DNA of 64,000 bases from positions 868,001-932,000 of the forward strand of contig NZ_SODF01000002.1 of NCBI RefSeq assembly GCF_004365875.1. The letters run 5' to 3'. Origin of the DNA: Kribbella kalugense (GTDB taxonomy: Bacteria > Actinomycetota > Actinomycetes > Propionibacteriales > Kribbellaceae). A program made the position numbers and the translations under genes. The notes beneath the pieces were generated by a model, which searched no databases, had not been told where the DNA came from, and was given only the letters and a program-made list of their open reading frames with translations. Below, in pieces: positions 42,081 through 50,842 of the stretch (position 1 is its first letter; the number at the start of each line of letters is the position of its first letter).

Positions 42081-43379
42081 ATGCTCGGTGAGGCACTGCC
42101 CGAGGAACTGCGCGACCCCGGCGAACGGCTGTCGGTCGACGAGCTCCGCGCCCGTCAACTGTCGTTGCTCCAGGCAACGGTGACGCGCGCCTATGAGAAC
42201 GTGCCGCACTATCGGGCCGCGCTGGACTCGGTCGGCTTCAAACCCGGCGACCTGCAGTCGCTCAAGGACCTGAGCCGGTTGCCGTTCACGGCCAAGAAGG
42301 ATCTACGCGACAACTACCCGTTCGGCATGTTCGCCGTCCCGCGGTCCGAGGTGTCGCGGGTGCACGCCTCGTCCGGTACGACGGGACGCCCGACGGTGGT
42401 CGGGTACACCAAGCGGGACCTGGACACCTGGGCGGATCTGATGGCCAGGTCGATCCGGGCGGCTGGTGGCCGGGCCGGGGATGTCTGTCATGTTGCCTAC
42501 GGCTACGGTCTGTTCACCGGCGGGCTGGGCGCGCACTACGGAGCCGAGCGGCTCGGGTGCACCGTCGTACCGATCTCTGGTGGGATGACCGAGCGGCAGG
42601 TGGATCTGATCCGCGACTTCGGGGCCCGGATCATCATGGTCACGCCGTCGTACTTCCTCTCGATCGTCGACGAGATGGAGCGGCGTGGACTCGATCCGCG
42701 CGACACCGAGCTGCGGATCGGGATCTTCGGCGCCGAGCCGTGGACCGAGCAGATGCGGACCGAGGTCGAGGAGCGGACCGGGATCCACGCGGTCGACATC
42801 TACGGGCTGTCCGAGGTGATGGGGCCGGGGGTCGCCCAGGAGTGCGTCGAGACCAAGGACGGTCTGCACATCTGGGAGGACCATTTCTACCCGGAGATCA
42901 TCGACCCGATCACCGGTGAGGTCCTGCCGGACGGTTCCGAAGGTGAGCTCGTGTTCACGACACTCACCAAGGAGGCGTTCCCGGTACTGCGTTACCGCAC
43001 GCGGGACCTCACTCGTCTGCTGCCCGGCACCGCGCGGCCGGGTCTGCGCCGGATGGAGAAGATCACCGGCCGTACCGACGACATGATGATCGTCCGTGGC
43101 GTGAACGTCTTCCCCACCCAGATCGAGGAACAGATCCTGCTGGTCGAGGGCCTCACCCCGCACTACCTGTGCGTGCTCACCCGCCCGCGCCACCTGGACG
43201 AACTCACCGTCCAGGTCGAAGCCGCCCCCGACCTCACCGACCGCACTGCCGCCGCGACCGCCCTCTCCCGCCGAATCAAGGACCGAGTAGGCGTCACCGC
43301 CGCCGTCGAAATCCTCGACCCCCACGCCCTAGAACGCTCCCTAGGCAAAGCCAAACGCATCAAAGACAACCGCAAGTAG
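42081..43379 (+). CDS. paaK: Phenylacetate-CoA ligase
   Basis: The 432-aa product is an adenylate-forming ligase of PaaK type: VHASSGTTGRPTVVGYTK (phosphate-binding loop), AYGYGLFTGGLGAHYG, DIYGLSEVMGPGVAQEC, YRTRDLTRLLPG and MMIVRGVNVFPTQIEEQIL. It activates phenylacetate to phenylacetyl-CoA in the cytoplasm, the first step of the pathway. GAGGAG precedes the ATG at 42081. The epoxidase genes paaABCDE and the paaG/paaZ functions are not in the window. Confidence 0.95.
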   Translation: MLGEALPEELRDPGERLSVDELRARQLSLLQATVTRAYENVPHYRAALDSVGFKPGDLQSLKDLSRLPFTAKKDLRDNYPFGMFAVPRSEVSRVHASSGTTGRPTVVGYTKRDLDTWADLMARSIRAAGGRAGDVCHVAYGYGLFTGGLGAHYGAERLGCTVVPISGGMTERQVDLIRDFGARIIMVTPSYFLSIVDEMERRGLDPRDTELRIGIFGAEPWTEQMRTEVEERTGIHAVDIYGLSEVMGPGVAQECVETKDGLHIWEDHFYPEIIDPITGEVLPDGSEGELVFTTLTKEAFPVLRYRTRDLTRLLPGTARPGLRRMEKITGRTDDMMIVRGVNVFPTQIEEQILLVEGLTPHYLCVLTRPRHLDELTVQVEAAPDLTDRTAAATALSRRIKDRVGVTAAVEILDPHALERSLGKAKRIKDNRK

Positions 43380-43383
43380 GACG

Positions 43384-44067
43384 TCAGAGCAGGGACTCGG
43401 CTTGGGTTTCCAGGTGGCGGGCTTTGCGGAAGGCGGGTGGGCGGATGTGCGGGCGGACCATCGCCTCCACCTCGAAGTCCTCGAGGTTGAACTTGGCCGC
43501 GATCTCCCGGTACGACGCGCCGGTCCGGACGTGGTCGATGACGTCCTCGACCTGGACGTCGCCGACCATCGGGCGGCCGTACGAGCGCTCGGGGTCCACG
43601 ATGACGTCGATGTCCTGGTAGATCACCAGCCGGAGAGTTCCGGCGTACCCGTCGTCGGACCAGCCGATCGCGGCCGAGCCACGGCGCAGTACGCCGGGGA
43701 AGCCGCCCTGGCTGTCCCGGATCCGTTCCCAGCCCGGCTCGCGCCCCTCGGCGGCGATCTCGACCAGCAGGTCGCGGCCGTCGTGAGCGAGACCGGACCA
43801 CGCCAGCGGGTAGTGCCGGCCGGCCCGGGAGCGGAGCGCGACGGCGGCCTCACCGATCGCTTGCAGCGACAGTCCGGTACGGCGCAGATAGCGAAGCATG
43901 TGCGTCTCGACCAGGCCGGCGAACGTGATCGTCGGCTCGCCGCGCCCGCCAGTACCCGCCTCGAGCGCCCCGGACCGCAGCCAGTCCCCGAGCGTGGTGG
44001 CCGGCAGGCCGAGCTGCAGCGCAACCTCACCACGCGTGTACAGCGCCAGATCGAACCGTGGATCCAC
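43384..44067 (-). CDS. DUF433-domain protein with MerR-like N-terminal helix-turn-helix
   Basis: The 227-aa product has an N-terminal HTH-like part (LYTRGEVALQLGLPATTLGDWLRSG) and a C-terminal DUF433 domain (GRPMVGDVQVEDVIDHVRTG, then SYREIAAKFNLEDFEVEAMV). DUF433 proteins are often antitoxins or DNA-binding partners of PIN-type toxins. No toxin gene lies next to it here. The GTG start at 44067 has GAGGGG 6 nt upstream; the frame stays open 24 codons further. It is convergent with paaK, 4 nt away. Confidence 0.8.
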   Translation of the reverse strand: MDPRFDLALYTRGEVALQLGLPATTLGDWLRSGALEAGTGGRGEPTITFAGLVETHMLRYLRRTGLSLQAIGEAAVALRSRAGRHYPLAWSGLAHDGRDLLVEIAAEGREPGWERIRDSQGGFPGVLRRGSAAIGWSDDGYAGTLRLVIYQDIDVIVDPERSYGRPMVGDVQVEDVIDHVRTGASYREIAAKFNLEDFEVEAMVRPHIRPPAFRKARHLETQAESLL

Positions 44068-44195
44068 GTCTAACCCCTCAGCGAAAGGCGGTCGCCGAAC
44101 ACTCTGAGCATGCCACGTCCCAGCTCCCACTCCGGGCACCTCCGCCCCGGAAAAGTAGTTGGTGCGGGCCCAAACTGGAGGTGTACGGTGCTCGT

Positions 44196-44217
44196 GCCGA
44201 CGGACGACACCGTCGGC
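44196..44217 (+). promoter_or_regulatory. Hairpin in the leader of the DinB operon
   Basis: GCCGACGG (44196-44203) and CCGTCGGC (44210-44217) form a perfect 8-bp stem, 9 nt before the Shine-Dalgarno GAGGAGG region of the leader peptide. TACGGT at 44184-44189 is a possible -10. Confidence 0.55.
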
Positions 44218-44238
44218 GGCGGAGAGGAGGTGAGCGCG

Positions 44239-44286
44239 ATGTCGGCAATGATCCTCGTGCTGCCCGTCCGCCGTACCCGCGGCTGA
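44239..44286 (+). CDS. 15-residue leader peptide MSAMILVLPVRRTRG
   Basis: An ATG at 44239 with a strong GAGAGGAGG ribosome site 8 nt upstream opens a 15-codon frame ending in TGA at 44284-44286. The peptide is hydrophobic and then basic, with R-x-R near its end. Between its stop and the DinB start lies a hairpin that hides the DinB ribosome site. This is the layout of translation-attenuation leaders. Arg-x-Arg is known to cause macrolide-dependent ribosome stalling in ErmDL-type leaders; the link to any drug is inference. Confidence 0.6.
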   Translation: MSAMILVLPVRRTRG

Positions 44287-44294
44287 GACGGGTG

Positions 44295-44315
44295 GCTCCT
44301 CATCACCACAGGAGC
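44295..44315 (+). promoter_or_regulatory. Hairpin sequestering the DinB ribosome-binding site
   Basis: GCTCCT (44295-44300) pairs with AGGAGC (44310-44315), which is the Shine-Dalgarno of the first DinB gene. CTCCTC (44296-44301) could instead pair with GAGGAG of the leader-peptide ribosome site, giving two exclusive states. Confidence 0.6.
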
Positions 44316-44321
44316 TTTCGA

Positions 44322-44855
44322 ATGACCGAAGTACACCGTCCGCCGCTGACCGCCGGAGAGCGCGAACAGCTGACCGGATGGCTCGACCTGCAACGTTCCT
44401 TCGTCCGAATGAAGTGCCAGGGCCTGACCGAGGAAGATGCCCACCGCAAGGTTCTCCCGAGTTCGCCGCTGATGTCGATCGCGTCGCTCGTGGCGCACCT
44501 GCGCTGGAACGAGTGGTCCTGGTTCCAGCTCAACCTGATGGGCGTCCCGGACACCGGCCAGTCCCCGTGGACCGAAGGCGGTCACCCCGACGCCGAGATG
44601 TTCGTCGACGACATCCCACTCGCCCAGCTCCTGGACGAGTACGACGCCGAGTGCGAGCGGTCCAACGAGACGATCGCACCGCTCGATCTCGACGTCGTGG
44701 AACAAGGCCAGTACGCCGCCAAGGGCGAGGCCGCATCACTTCGCTACATCCTTTGCCACATGATCGAGGAGACTGCACGCCACGTGGGACACATGGACAT
44801 CATCAGAGAGCTTGTCGACGGTAAGACCGGCTACACGAAGTTGAGCGAAGCATGA
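44322..44855 (+). CDS. DinB/DUF664-family protein, paralogue 1
   Basis: The 177-aa product has the DinB-like four-helix-bundle pattern, with likely metal-binding histidines in SLVAHLRWNEWSWF (His59) and in EETARHVGHMDIIREL near the C terminus. DUF664/DinB proteins often are thiol-dependent S-transferases (mycothiol in actinobacteria) that detoxify reactive compounds; this is family knowledge, not shown here. The ATG at 44322 is 6 nt after AGGAGC, which can be hidden in a hairpin after a leader peptide. It is coupled to its paralogue by ATGA. Confidence 0.85.
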   Translation: MTEVHRPPLTAGEREQLTGWLDLQRSFVRMKCQGLTEEDAHRKVLPSSPLMSIASLVAHLRWNEWSWFQLNLMGVPDTGQSPWTEGGHPDAEMFVDDIPLAQLLDEYDAECERSNETIAPLDLDVVEQGQYAAKGEAASLRYILCHMIEETARHVGHMDIIRELVDGKTGYTKLSEA

Positions 44856-45367
44856 GGCCGCCGCTGACCGCCGACGAGCGGACCCAGCTCACCGGCTGGC
44901 TCGACCACCTCCGGTCAATCGTCCGGACGAAGTGCGAAGGTCTGTCCGAGACCGATGCCCACCGCAAGGTTCTGCCGGCCTCGCCGCTGATGACGGTGGC
45001 TGGGCTGGTGGCTCACCTGCGCTGGGTCGAGTACTCCTGGTTCAGCATGAACCTTCTCGGTACGCCGGACGAGGGCCAGACTCCGTGGAAGGAGGGTGCT
45101 CATCCCGATGCGGAGATGTTCGTGGACGACGTACCGCTGGCGCAGCTGCTCGACGAGTACGACGCCGAGTGCAAGCGGTCCCGTGACATCGTGGCCGGCT
45201 TCGAACTCGACGAGGTCGAGCGGGCCGCCGGTCTTCGTGACAACGGTGCGGCGTCGACGCGGTACGTCCTGTGCCACCTGATCGAGGAGACCGCCCGGCA
45301 CCTGGGTCACCTCGACATCATCCGGGAGCTTCTGGACGGCGCGACCGGCTACGAGGGGATGAACTGA
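44852..45367 (+). CDS. DinB/DUF664-family protein, paralogue 2
   Basis: The 171-aa product is about two thirds identical by eye to the preceding one: RPPLTADERTQLTGWLDHL, EDAHRKVLP becomes TDAHRKVLP, then LVAHLRWVEYSWFSMNLLG, and EETARHLGHLDIIREL. The metal-binding histidines are retained. The ATG overlaps the previous stop by 4 nt. A tandem duplication kept in coupled translation suggests a heterodimer or divided substrate range. A perfect 12-bp terminator stem follows. Confidence 0.85.
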   Translation: MRPPLTADERTQLTGWLDHLRSIVRTKCEGLSETDAHRKVLPASPLMTVAGLVAHLRWVEYSWFSMNLLGTPDEGQTPWKEGAHPDAEMFVDDVPLAQLLDEYDAECKRSRDIVAGFELDEVERAAGLRDNGAASTRYVLCHLIEETARHLGHLDIIRELLDGATGYEGMN

Positions 45368-45376
45368 GTCGGCGCC

Positions 45377-45417
45377 GGGACGGTCTTCGCGGTGCTGAGC
45401 TCCGTGAAGACCGTCCC
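45377..45417 (+). terminator. Terminator after the DinB operon
   Basis: GGGACGGTCTTC (45377-45388) and GAAGACCGTCCC (45406-45417) are perfect 12-bp arms with a 17-nt loop, 10 nt after the stop codon. No U-run follows. Confidence 0.75.
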
Positions 45418-45497
45418 ACACCGGAACCCGGTTACGGCTGGGCCGAGTGGTGGATAGGATGTCCGGCATCTGGCACGGGGTAGCGACAAGAGGTGTG

Positions 45498-46124
45498 ATG
45501 AGGGAACCCTCCGTACGCCGTTATTCCGGGAAGTCCGTCGAGGAGTGGAAGGCAGCACGCCGGGAGCGGTTGCTGGCCGCCGCACTCGAACTCTTCGGGA
45601 CCGAGGGATATCCGGCGACATCCGTGGAACGCCTGTGTACACAGGCGAAAGTGTCCACCCGGCACTTCTACCACGAGTTCCAGAACAAGGAGGCCGTGCT
45701 ACTCGCGGTGCACGCGCAGGTGATCGAACTGGCGATCCGGAGCACTGGCGACGCGCTCCGCCGGACCGCCGACCGCCCGGTCCGGGAGCGGCTGACCGCG
45801 GCCGTCGACTCGTACCTGCGGACCATCATGGCCGACCTCCGCCGGGCGCGGATCTCGTTCGTCGAGGTGGTCGGCACCAGCCCGGCGGTCGAGGAGCAGC
45901 GGATCGCGTTCCGGGAGCTGCTGATCGGCAACATCCGCGACCTCGGCGACACCGCGGTCGAGCGCGGCGAGATCAAGCGCAAGGACTTCCGGTTCCTCGC
46001 GCTGGCGTTCTTCGGCGCGGTGAACACCGTCGTCTACGACTGGATGCTGGCCGAACCACGGCCGCCGGAACAGAAGGTGCAGAAGTCGTTGCGGGATCTC
46101 GCAGTACAGCTGATGACTGCTTAG
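45498..46124 (+). CDS. TetR-family transcriptional regulator
   Basis: The 208-aa product has a TetR helix-turn-helix (PATSVERLCTQAKVSTRHFYHEFQNKEAVLLAV, about 33-65) and a C-terminal helical domain. The ATG at 45498 follows AAGAGGTGTG; TAGGAT at 45455-45460 may be the -10, giving a leader of about 30 nt. It lies alone between the DinB operon and the convergent SARP gene (4-nt overlap). Control of the paa genes 5 kb away or of the DinB genes is possible but not shown. Confidence 0.87.
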   Translation: MREPSVRRYSGKSVEEWKAARRERLLAAALELFGTEGYPATSVERLCTQAKVSTRHFYHEFQNKEAVLLAVHAQVIELAIRSTGDALRRTADRPVRERLTAAVDSYLRTIMADLRRARISFVEVVGTSPAVEEQRIAFRELLIGNIRDLGDTAVERGEIKRKDFRFLALAFFGAVNTVVYDWMLAEPRPPEQKVQKSLRDLAVQLMTA

Positions 46125-49100
46125 TTCGTGCTGTAGCGCTTGCGTAGTTCGGCGACCGCCTCGTCCTTGGTGAGAGCGGCGCCGGCTGCGTAGGTGGCGT
46201 CGTACTTTTCGTTGCCCAAGGCATCACGCAGGCGCTCGACCGATTGGCGTACGTCGGCGTCGGAGATGGACTGCATGCCCTTCATCGCGGCCGCCAGCCC
46301 GAGCGTCCGGGCGCCGAGCTCGGTCTCGCCGGCGGCCAGGTACACATCCACGGCCGTCTCGACGACCGCCGCCGCGAGCGGCATGTCCTCGGTGGTCAGC
46401 CCCAGCCGCACCGCCTCCTGGCTGTGCCGTCTGGCGGGCTCCAGCTCGCCCAGGGCGGCGTACATCCGGCTCAGGTACGCCAGCATCATCGCCTGCCCGT
46501 GCGGAGCCATCCGCTCCGCCTCGGGATCGAGCAGCGAGTACGCCAACTCGCCGTAGTCCTTGGCCTCTTCCAACTGGCCGTTCCGGTACGAGAGGCGTGC
46601 CATGCCCAGGTACGACATCGCCTGACTGGTTCGCGACCCGGTCTCCTCGGCCAGCTGCAGTGCGTGGTCCAGGTCGGCCCGGGCGCCGTCGAGGTCGCCC
46701 AGCTCGATCCGGCTCATCGCGGACGCGCCGAGCAACTGCGCGACGCCTTCGGTCGTGCCGAGCTCATCGATGAGCCGGAGCGCCTCGGTCAACGACGCCA
46801 GCGCCCCTTCGTGATCGCCCGAGTTGGCCTGGTAGCTCGACAGTCCGCGCAGCGCCATTGACGTACCCCAGCGTTCGCCGAGCGCTCGGAAGCCGTCCAG
46901 CGCGACGGTGAGATCGGCCGCCATCTGGTCGACCTCGCCTTCGTTCTCGCGGAACATCGCGGACATCATCACGCCCATGTTCCGGATCCACGGGTCCTGG
47001 TGCTCGCGGGCGGCCTCGAGCTCGCGGAAGGTGGTCGCCTTGTCCCGCCGGATCGCCGCCCACATCGCGTTGGTGAACAGGCCGACACCGGACTCGATGA
47101 GCTGGTGGTGCTTCCGGGTCATCCAGCGGACAGTGGCGAGCCCGCGGATCGCCTGCTGGAACGACTTGACCGTGTCTTCGCCACTGGACATCGTGCCGAG
47201 TGCCAGCAGGTACAGGGCGGTGGCCCGGTCCACCGGCGCGGTCTTCCCGGGTACGGCGAGGGCCGACTGCATCCAGCTGACCGCCTCGGCCGGGCGACCG
47301 CTCATGTTCCAGTACTCACCCAGTACGGCGACCATCTGGACGGCGACCCGGGCCGACCCGGTGTCGATCGCCGTACGCAGCGCGTCGAGCAGGTTCTCGT
47401 TGTCGGCGGTCAGGCGGGCGATCCATTGGATCTGCTCACCGGTCCGCAGCTTCGGCCGGGCCTGACGGAGCATGCGGCTGAAGTACGCCGTGTGCGCCTG
47501 CCGGAACTGGTCGTACTCACCCGAGGCCTTCAGCTGCTCAGCGCCGTACGCACGGACTGTCTCCAGCATCCGGTAGCGCACGGACCGCTGGTCGGACGCC
47601 GCTTCGACGAGCGACTTGTCGACCAGGGACGCGAGGACACCCAGCACGGACTCCGGCGGGATGCTGTCGTCGCTGCAGACCTGCTCGGCGGCGTCCAGCG
47701 TGGCGCCACCGGAGAACAGTGAGAGCCGTCTAGCGACCGCCTGCTCGTCCGGGTCGAGCAGGTCCCAGCTCCACTCGACCACGGCCCGCAGGGTCTGGTG
47801 TCTGGGCAGTGCGGTCCGGGAGCCGCTGGTGAGCAGCCGGAACCGGTCTGCGAGCCGGTCCACGATCTGTGGTGGGTTGAGTGCACGCAACCGGGCCGCG
47901 GCCAGCTCGATCGCCAGCGGCATCCCGTCCAGCCGTCGGCAGATCTCGGCGACCGCGTCCCGGTTGGCGTCGATCAGCATGAAGTCCGGTCGTACGGCGC
48001 GAGCGCGGTCGACGAACAGCTGCACCGCCGGGTAGTCGTCGGTGCTGAGGTTCGTGACCTCGGGCGGCAGGCCGAGTGGGCCGACCGGGTGCAGGTGCTC
48101 ACCGGGGATGCTCAGCGGTTCGCGGCTCGTCGTCAGCACGCGGAGTCTTGGGCAGGAGGCGAGCAGGGAGTCGACCAGTCCGGCGACCTCCTGGACCAGG
48201 TGCTCGCAGTTGTCGAGGACAAGCAGGATCCGGCGGTCGCCGATCACCTCGACGAGCCGGAGGGTCGCGGCCCGGCTGGTGGGGAGGTGCTTCGGGGCGA
48301 AGCCGGTCGGCGGTAAGTCGACGTACTCGCTGGCGCCGAGGGCGGACAGGACTGCGGGCGCCACGTCGGCCGCGTCACCGAGTGGTGCGAGCTCGACGAA
48401 CCAGATGCCGTCGCCACTCTGGTCAACGAGGGTCCTGCCGGTCTCGGTGGCCAGTCTGGTCTTGCCAGCGCCGCCGGGGCCGACCATCGTCACCAGTCGG
48501 GTGCCGTTGCTCAGCAGGCGGGTCAGCTCGGCCACGTCCTCCCGCCGGCCGACGAAGCTGGTCAGCGGCGCACGCAGGTTGCTGCGGGGAGCCGTCGGTG
48601 CAGGAGGTGCGGCCGAGGTCTTCGCAGCTGGGTCGACAGTGTCGCCACGCAGTACTGCGACGTGCAGGTCGCGGAGCCGGATGCCGGGGTCGGCACCGAG
48701 CTCATCGGCCAGAGTGGTCCGGACACGTTCGTACGCCGCCAGGGCCTCGGCTTGACGTCCGTCGGCGTACAGGGCGCGGATGAGGAGCTCGTGGACGCGC
48801 TCGCGGAGCGGGTGGGTGACAGCGAGGTGCTCAAGGTCGGAGATGCGGTCGCGGGCCTGACCGCAGCTGACGGCGGCCTCGGCGAGGTCCTCCGCGGCGG
48901 CCAGCTTGAGCTCGGCCAGACGGTCAGCCTCGACGCCGGCGAACGGGAGGTCACGCAGATCGGTCAGGGCTTCGCCGCGCCACAGCTTGTCGGCCTGGGT
49001 GAGCAGCGCGTGCGCCTGCCCGGGGTCGGACGTCAGCAATGCACGGCCGCGCCGTACCAGGTCCTCGAACTGGAGAGCGTCCACACAGTCCGGGCCGATG

Positions 49101-49372
49101 GTCAGCGTGTAGCCGGCGGGGCCTGATTGGACCGAGATGCTCGACTCGGTCGAGGGGAGGCTGGCTCGCAAGCGGGACACGAGCGATTGCAGTGCGTTGG
49201 CACTCGGTGGTTCAGTGCCCCACAGGCCGCCGACCAGAGTCTCGACGCTGACCGGCCGTCCGGCGCTGAGCGCGAGACGCGCCAGAAGTCCGCGCAGGCG
49301 AACGCCCCGGATGTCGAGCGGAGTCCCGTCAGCCGCCCACATCGCGAGAGGCCCAAGCACCGCTATGCGCAC
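46121..49372 (-). CDS. SARP/NB-ARC/TPR transcriptional regulator (AfsR-like)
   Basis: The 1083-aa product combines an N-terminal winged helix (RIAVLGPLAMW, RGLLARLALSAGRPVSVETLVGGLWG), a bacterial transcriptional activation domain (to about 250), an NB-ARC-type ATPase (MVGPGGAGKTRLATETGR Walker A, RILLVLDNCEH Walker B, about 300-600) and a long C-terminal TPR array. Such proteins are large pathway activators in actinomycetes, often of secondary metabolism. The GTG start at 49372 is taken because homology begins there; ATG at 49387 is possible. No biosynthetic cluster is adjacent. It diverges from the serine hydrolase gene. Confidence 0.9.
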   Translation of the reverse strand: MRIAVLGPLAMWAADGTPLDIRGVRLRGLLARLALSAGRPVSVETLVGGLWGTEPPSANALQSLVSRLRASLPSTESSISVQSGPAGYTLTIGPDCVDALQFEDLVRRGRALLTSDPGQAHALLTQADKLWRGEALTDLRDLPFAGVEADRLAELKLAAAEDLAEAAVSCGQARDRISDLEHLAVTHPLRERVHELLIRALYADGRQAEALAAYERVRTTLADELGADPGIRLRDLHVAVLRGDTVDPAAKTSAAPPAPTAPRSNLRAPLTSFVGRREDVAELTRLLSNGTRLVTMVGPGGAGKTRLATETGRTLVDQSGDGIWFVELAPLGDAADVAPAVLSALGASEYVDLPPTGFAPKHLPTSRAATLRLVEVIGDRRILLVLDNCEHLVQEVAGLVDSLLASCPRLRVLTTSREPLSIPGEHLHPVGPLGLPPEVTNLSTDDYPAVQLFVDRARAVRPDFMLIDANRDAVAEICRRLDGMPLAIELAAARLRALNPPQIVDRLADRFRLLTSGSRTALPRHQTLRAVVEWSWDLLDPDEQAVARRLSLFSGGATLDAAEQVCSDDSIPPESVLGVLASLVDKSLVEAASDQRSVRYRMLETVRAYGAEQLKASGEYDQFRQAHTAYFSRMLRQARPKLRTGEQIQWIARLTADNENLLDALRTAIDTGSARVAVQMVAVLGEYWNMSGRPAEAVSWMQSALAVPGKTAPVDRATALYLLALGTMSSGEDTVKSFQQAIRGLATVRWMTRKHHQLIESGVGLFTNAMWAAIRRDKATTFRELEAAREHQDPWIRNMGVMMSAMFRENEGEVDQMAADLTVALDGFRALGERWGTSMALRGLSSYQANSGDHEGALASLTEALRLIDELGTTEGVAQLLGASAMSRIELGDLDGARADLDHALQLAEETGSRTSQAMSYLGMARLSYRNGQLEEAKDYGELAYSLLDPEAERMAPHGQAMMLAYLSRMYAALGELEPARRHSQEAVRLGLTTEDMPLAAAVVETAVDVYLAAGETELGARTLGLAAAMKGMQSISDADVRQSVERLRDALGNEKYDATYAAGAALTKDEAVAELRKRYSTN

Positions 49373-49445
49373 TCCACCAGCCTCGCACATCCCACCGACC
49401 AATCACCCTGCCTTTTGTCACTTCCCTCCCTTAAGCTCGCCACTC

Positions 49446-50798
49446 GTGACAGATATCGCCGCGCAGACGCAGAACGCACTCACAAACATCGTCGCCGAAC
49501 GGCAGTCGAAGGGGCGGGTTCCCGGGGTGGTGGGCGCCGTCGCCCGCGCCGGGTCGCTGGCCTGGTCGACCGGTGCCGGATCGGCCGACCTGGGGAATCC
49601 CGGCGTACCGCCGACCGCGGACTCGCAGTTCCTGATCGCCTCGCAGAGCAAGACGCTGACCGCGGTGACGATCATGGCGCTGCGCGACGAGGGCAAGCTC
49701 AGCCTCGACGACACCGTCGACAAGCTGATCCCGGGCAGCAAGCACGAAGGCATCACCGTCCGGCAGATGCTCAGCCACGCCACCGGGATGCAACGCGAGC
49801 CGGTCGGCGACGTATGGGACCTGATGAAGTTCCCGTCCCGCGACGAGCTGGTCGCCGGGTGGGACGACGCCGAGCGGGTCGGCAAGCCGCACAACCGGTT
49901 CCACTACTCCAACCTGGTGTTCTCGATGCTCGGCGAGATCGTCGCCCGGCTGGACGGACGGCCCTGGTACGACGCGATCAAGGCGCGGATCCTGGACCCG
50001 CTGGAGATGCGCCGTACGACCGTCGGCATGGACGGCGGACCGGCGCAGACCGGGTACTACGTGCCGCCGTGGACCGACGTACCCGTGCAGGAGCCGCTGC
50101 TCGACATCGGCGCGATGGACGCCTGCGGCGGGCTGGCGTCGACGGCTGAGGACCTGGCCAAGTGGGCGATGTTCGTCGCGAACCCGATCGACGAGGTGCT
50201 ATCGAAGGACACCCTCGACGAGATGTGCCAGGTGCAGATCATGGCCGACGTGGATCGGTGGCAGCTCGCGTTCGGGCTCGGGTTCATGCTGCTGCGGCGC
50301 GGTGACCGGCTGTTCGTCGGCCACGACGGCGGTATGCCGGGGCACATCACGTCGACCTTCGTCCACCGGGAGTCGGGCACGGCAGGTATCGCGCTGTTCG
50401 GCTCGACGTCGGCTCCGGCGCCGAGTGCGTTGGCCACCGACCTGATCATCAAGGTCCTCGAGGACGACCCGCTGCCGCCCGAGCCGTGGGTCCCGGGCAC
50501 GGAGGTCCCGGCCGAGTTCGTCGGCGTACTCGGGACCTGGTTCACCGAGGGATCGCCGTTCGTGTTCTCGGTCAAGAACGGCGTACTGCAGGCGAAGTCT
50601 CCCGCCGCCGCGGAGTACCAGTCGCCTGCCGTCTTCGAACGCATCGCCGACGACACCTACCGAACCGTGTCCGGCCGCGAAACCGGCGAACTCCTCCAGA
50701 TCACCCGAGACCCCGCCGGCACCCCCACAAAGTTGCACTGGGCAACCTACCTCTGCACCCGCCAACCCTTCGCCTTCGCCGAGCTCGGTAAGGCCTGA
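49446..50798 (+). CDS. Serine hydrolase, beta-lactamase/class C PBP fold
   Basis: The 450-aa product has SxxK (SQSK in LIASQSKTLTAV), YxN (YSN in FHYSNLVFSML) and HxG (GHDGGMPGH), then a C-terminal beta-rich domain. It is a paralogue of the hydrolase at 37-39 kb. No signal peptide is seen. The GTG at 49446 has no Shine-Dalgarno, but TAAGCT lies 8 nt upstream, so a leaderless start is possible. Esterase or D-aminopeptidase-like activity is likely, with the substrate unknown. It diverges from the SARP gene. Confidence 0.87.
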   Translation: MTDIAAQTQNALTNIVAERQSKGRVPGVVGAVARAGSLAWSTGAGSADLGNPGVPPTADSQFLIASQSKTLTAVTIMALRDEGKLSLDDTVDKLIPGSKHEGITVRQMLSHATGMQREPVGDVWDLMKFPSRDELVAGWDDAERVGKPHNRFHYSNLVFSMLGEIVARLDGRPWYDAIKARILDPLEMRRTTVGMDGGPAQTGYYVPPWTDVPVQEPLLDIGAMDACGGLASTAEDLAKWAMFVANPIDEVLSKDTLDEMCQVQIMADVDRWQLAFGLGFMLLRRGDRLFVGHDGGMPGHITSTFVHRESGTAGIALFGSTSAPAPSALATDLIIKVLEDDPLPPEPWVPGTEVPAEFVGVLGTWFTEGSPFVFSVKNGVLQAKSPAAAEYQSPAVFERIADDTYRTVSGRETGELLQITRDPAGTPTKLHWATYLCTRQPFAFAELGKA

Positions 50799-50807
50799 TT
50801 CGGGCGT

Positions 50808-50836
50808 TTGCCGCGGAGAGGTCCGTCGGCTAGTCT
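50808..50836 (+). promoter_or_regulatory. Promoter of the candidate small RNA
   Basis: TTGCCG (50808-50813) and TAGTCT (50831-50836) are 17 nt apart, beginning 10 nt after the hydrolase stop. No open reading frame begins downstream on this strand before a terminator about 60 nt later. Confidence 0.6.
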
Positions 50837-50842
50837 CTGAAT

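Noticed and set aside
43384..44067. Toxin-antitoxin module based on the DUF433 protein
   Set aside because: No PIN or DUF5615-type toxin frame exists on either side; the neighbours are paaK and the DinB leader.
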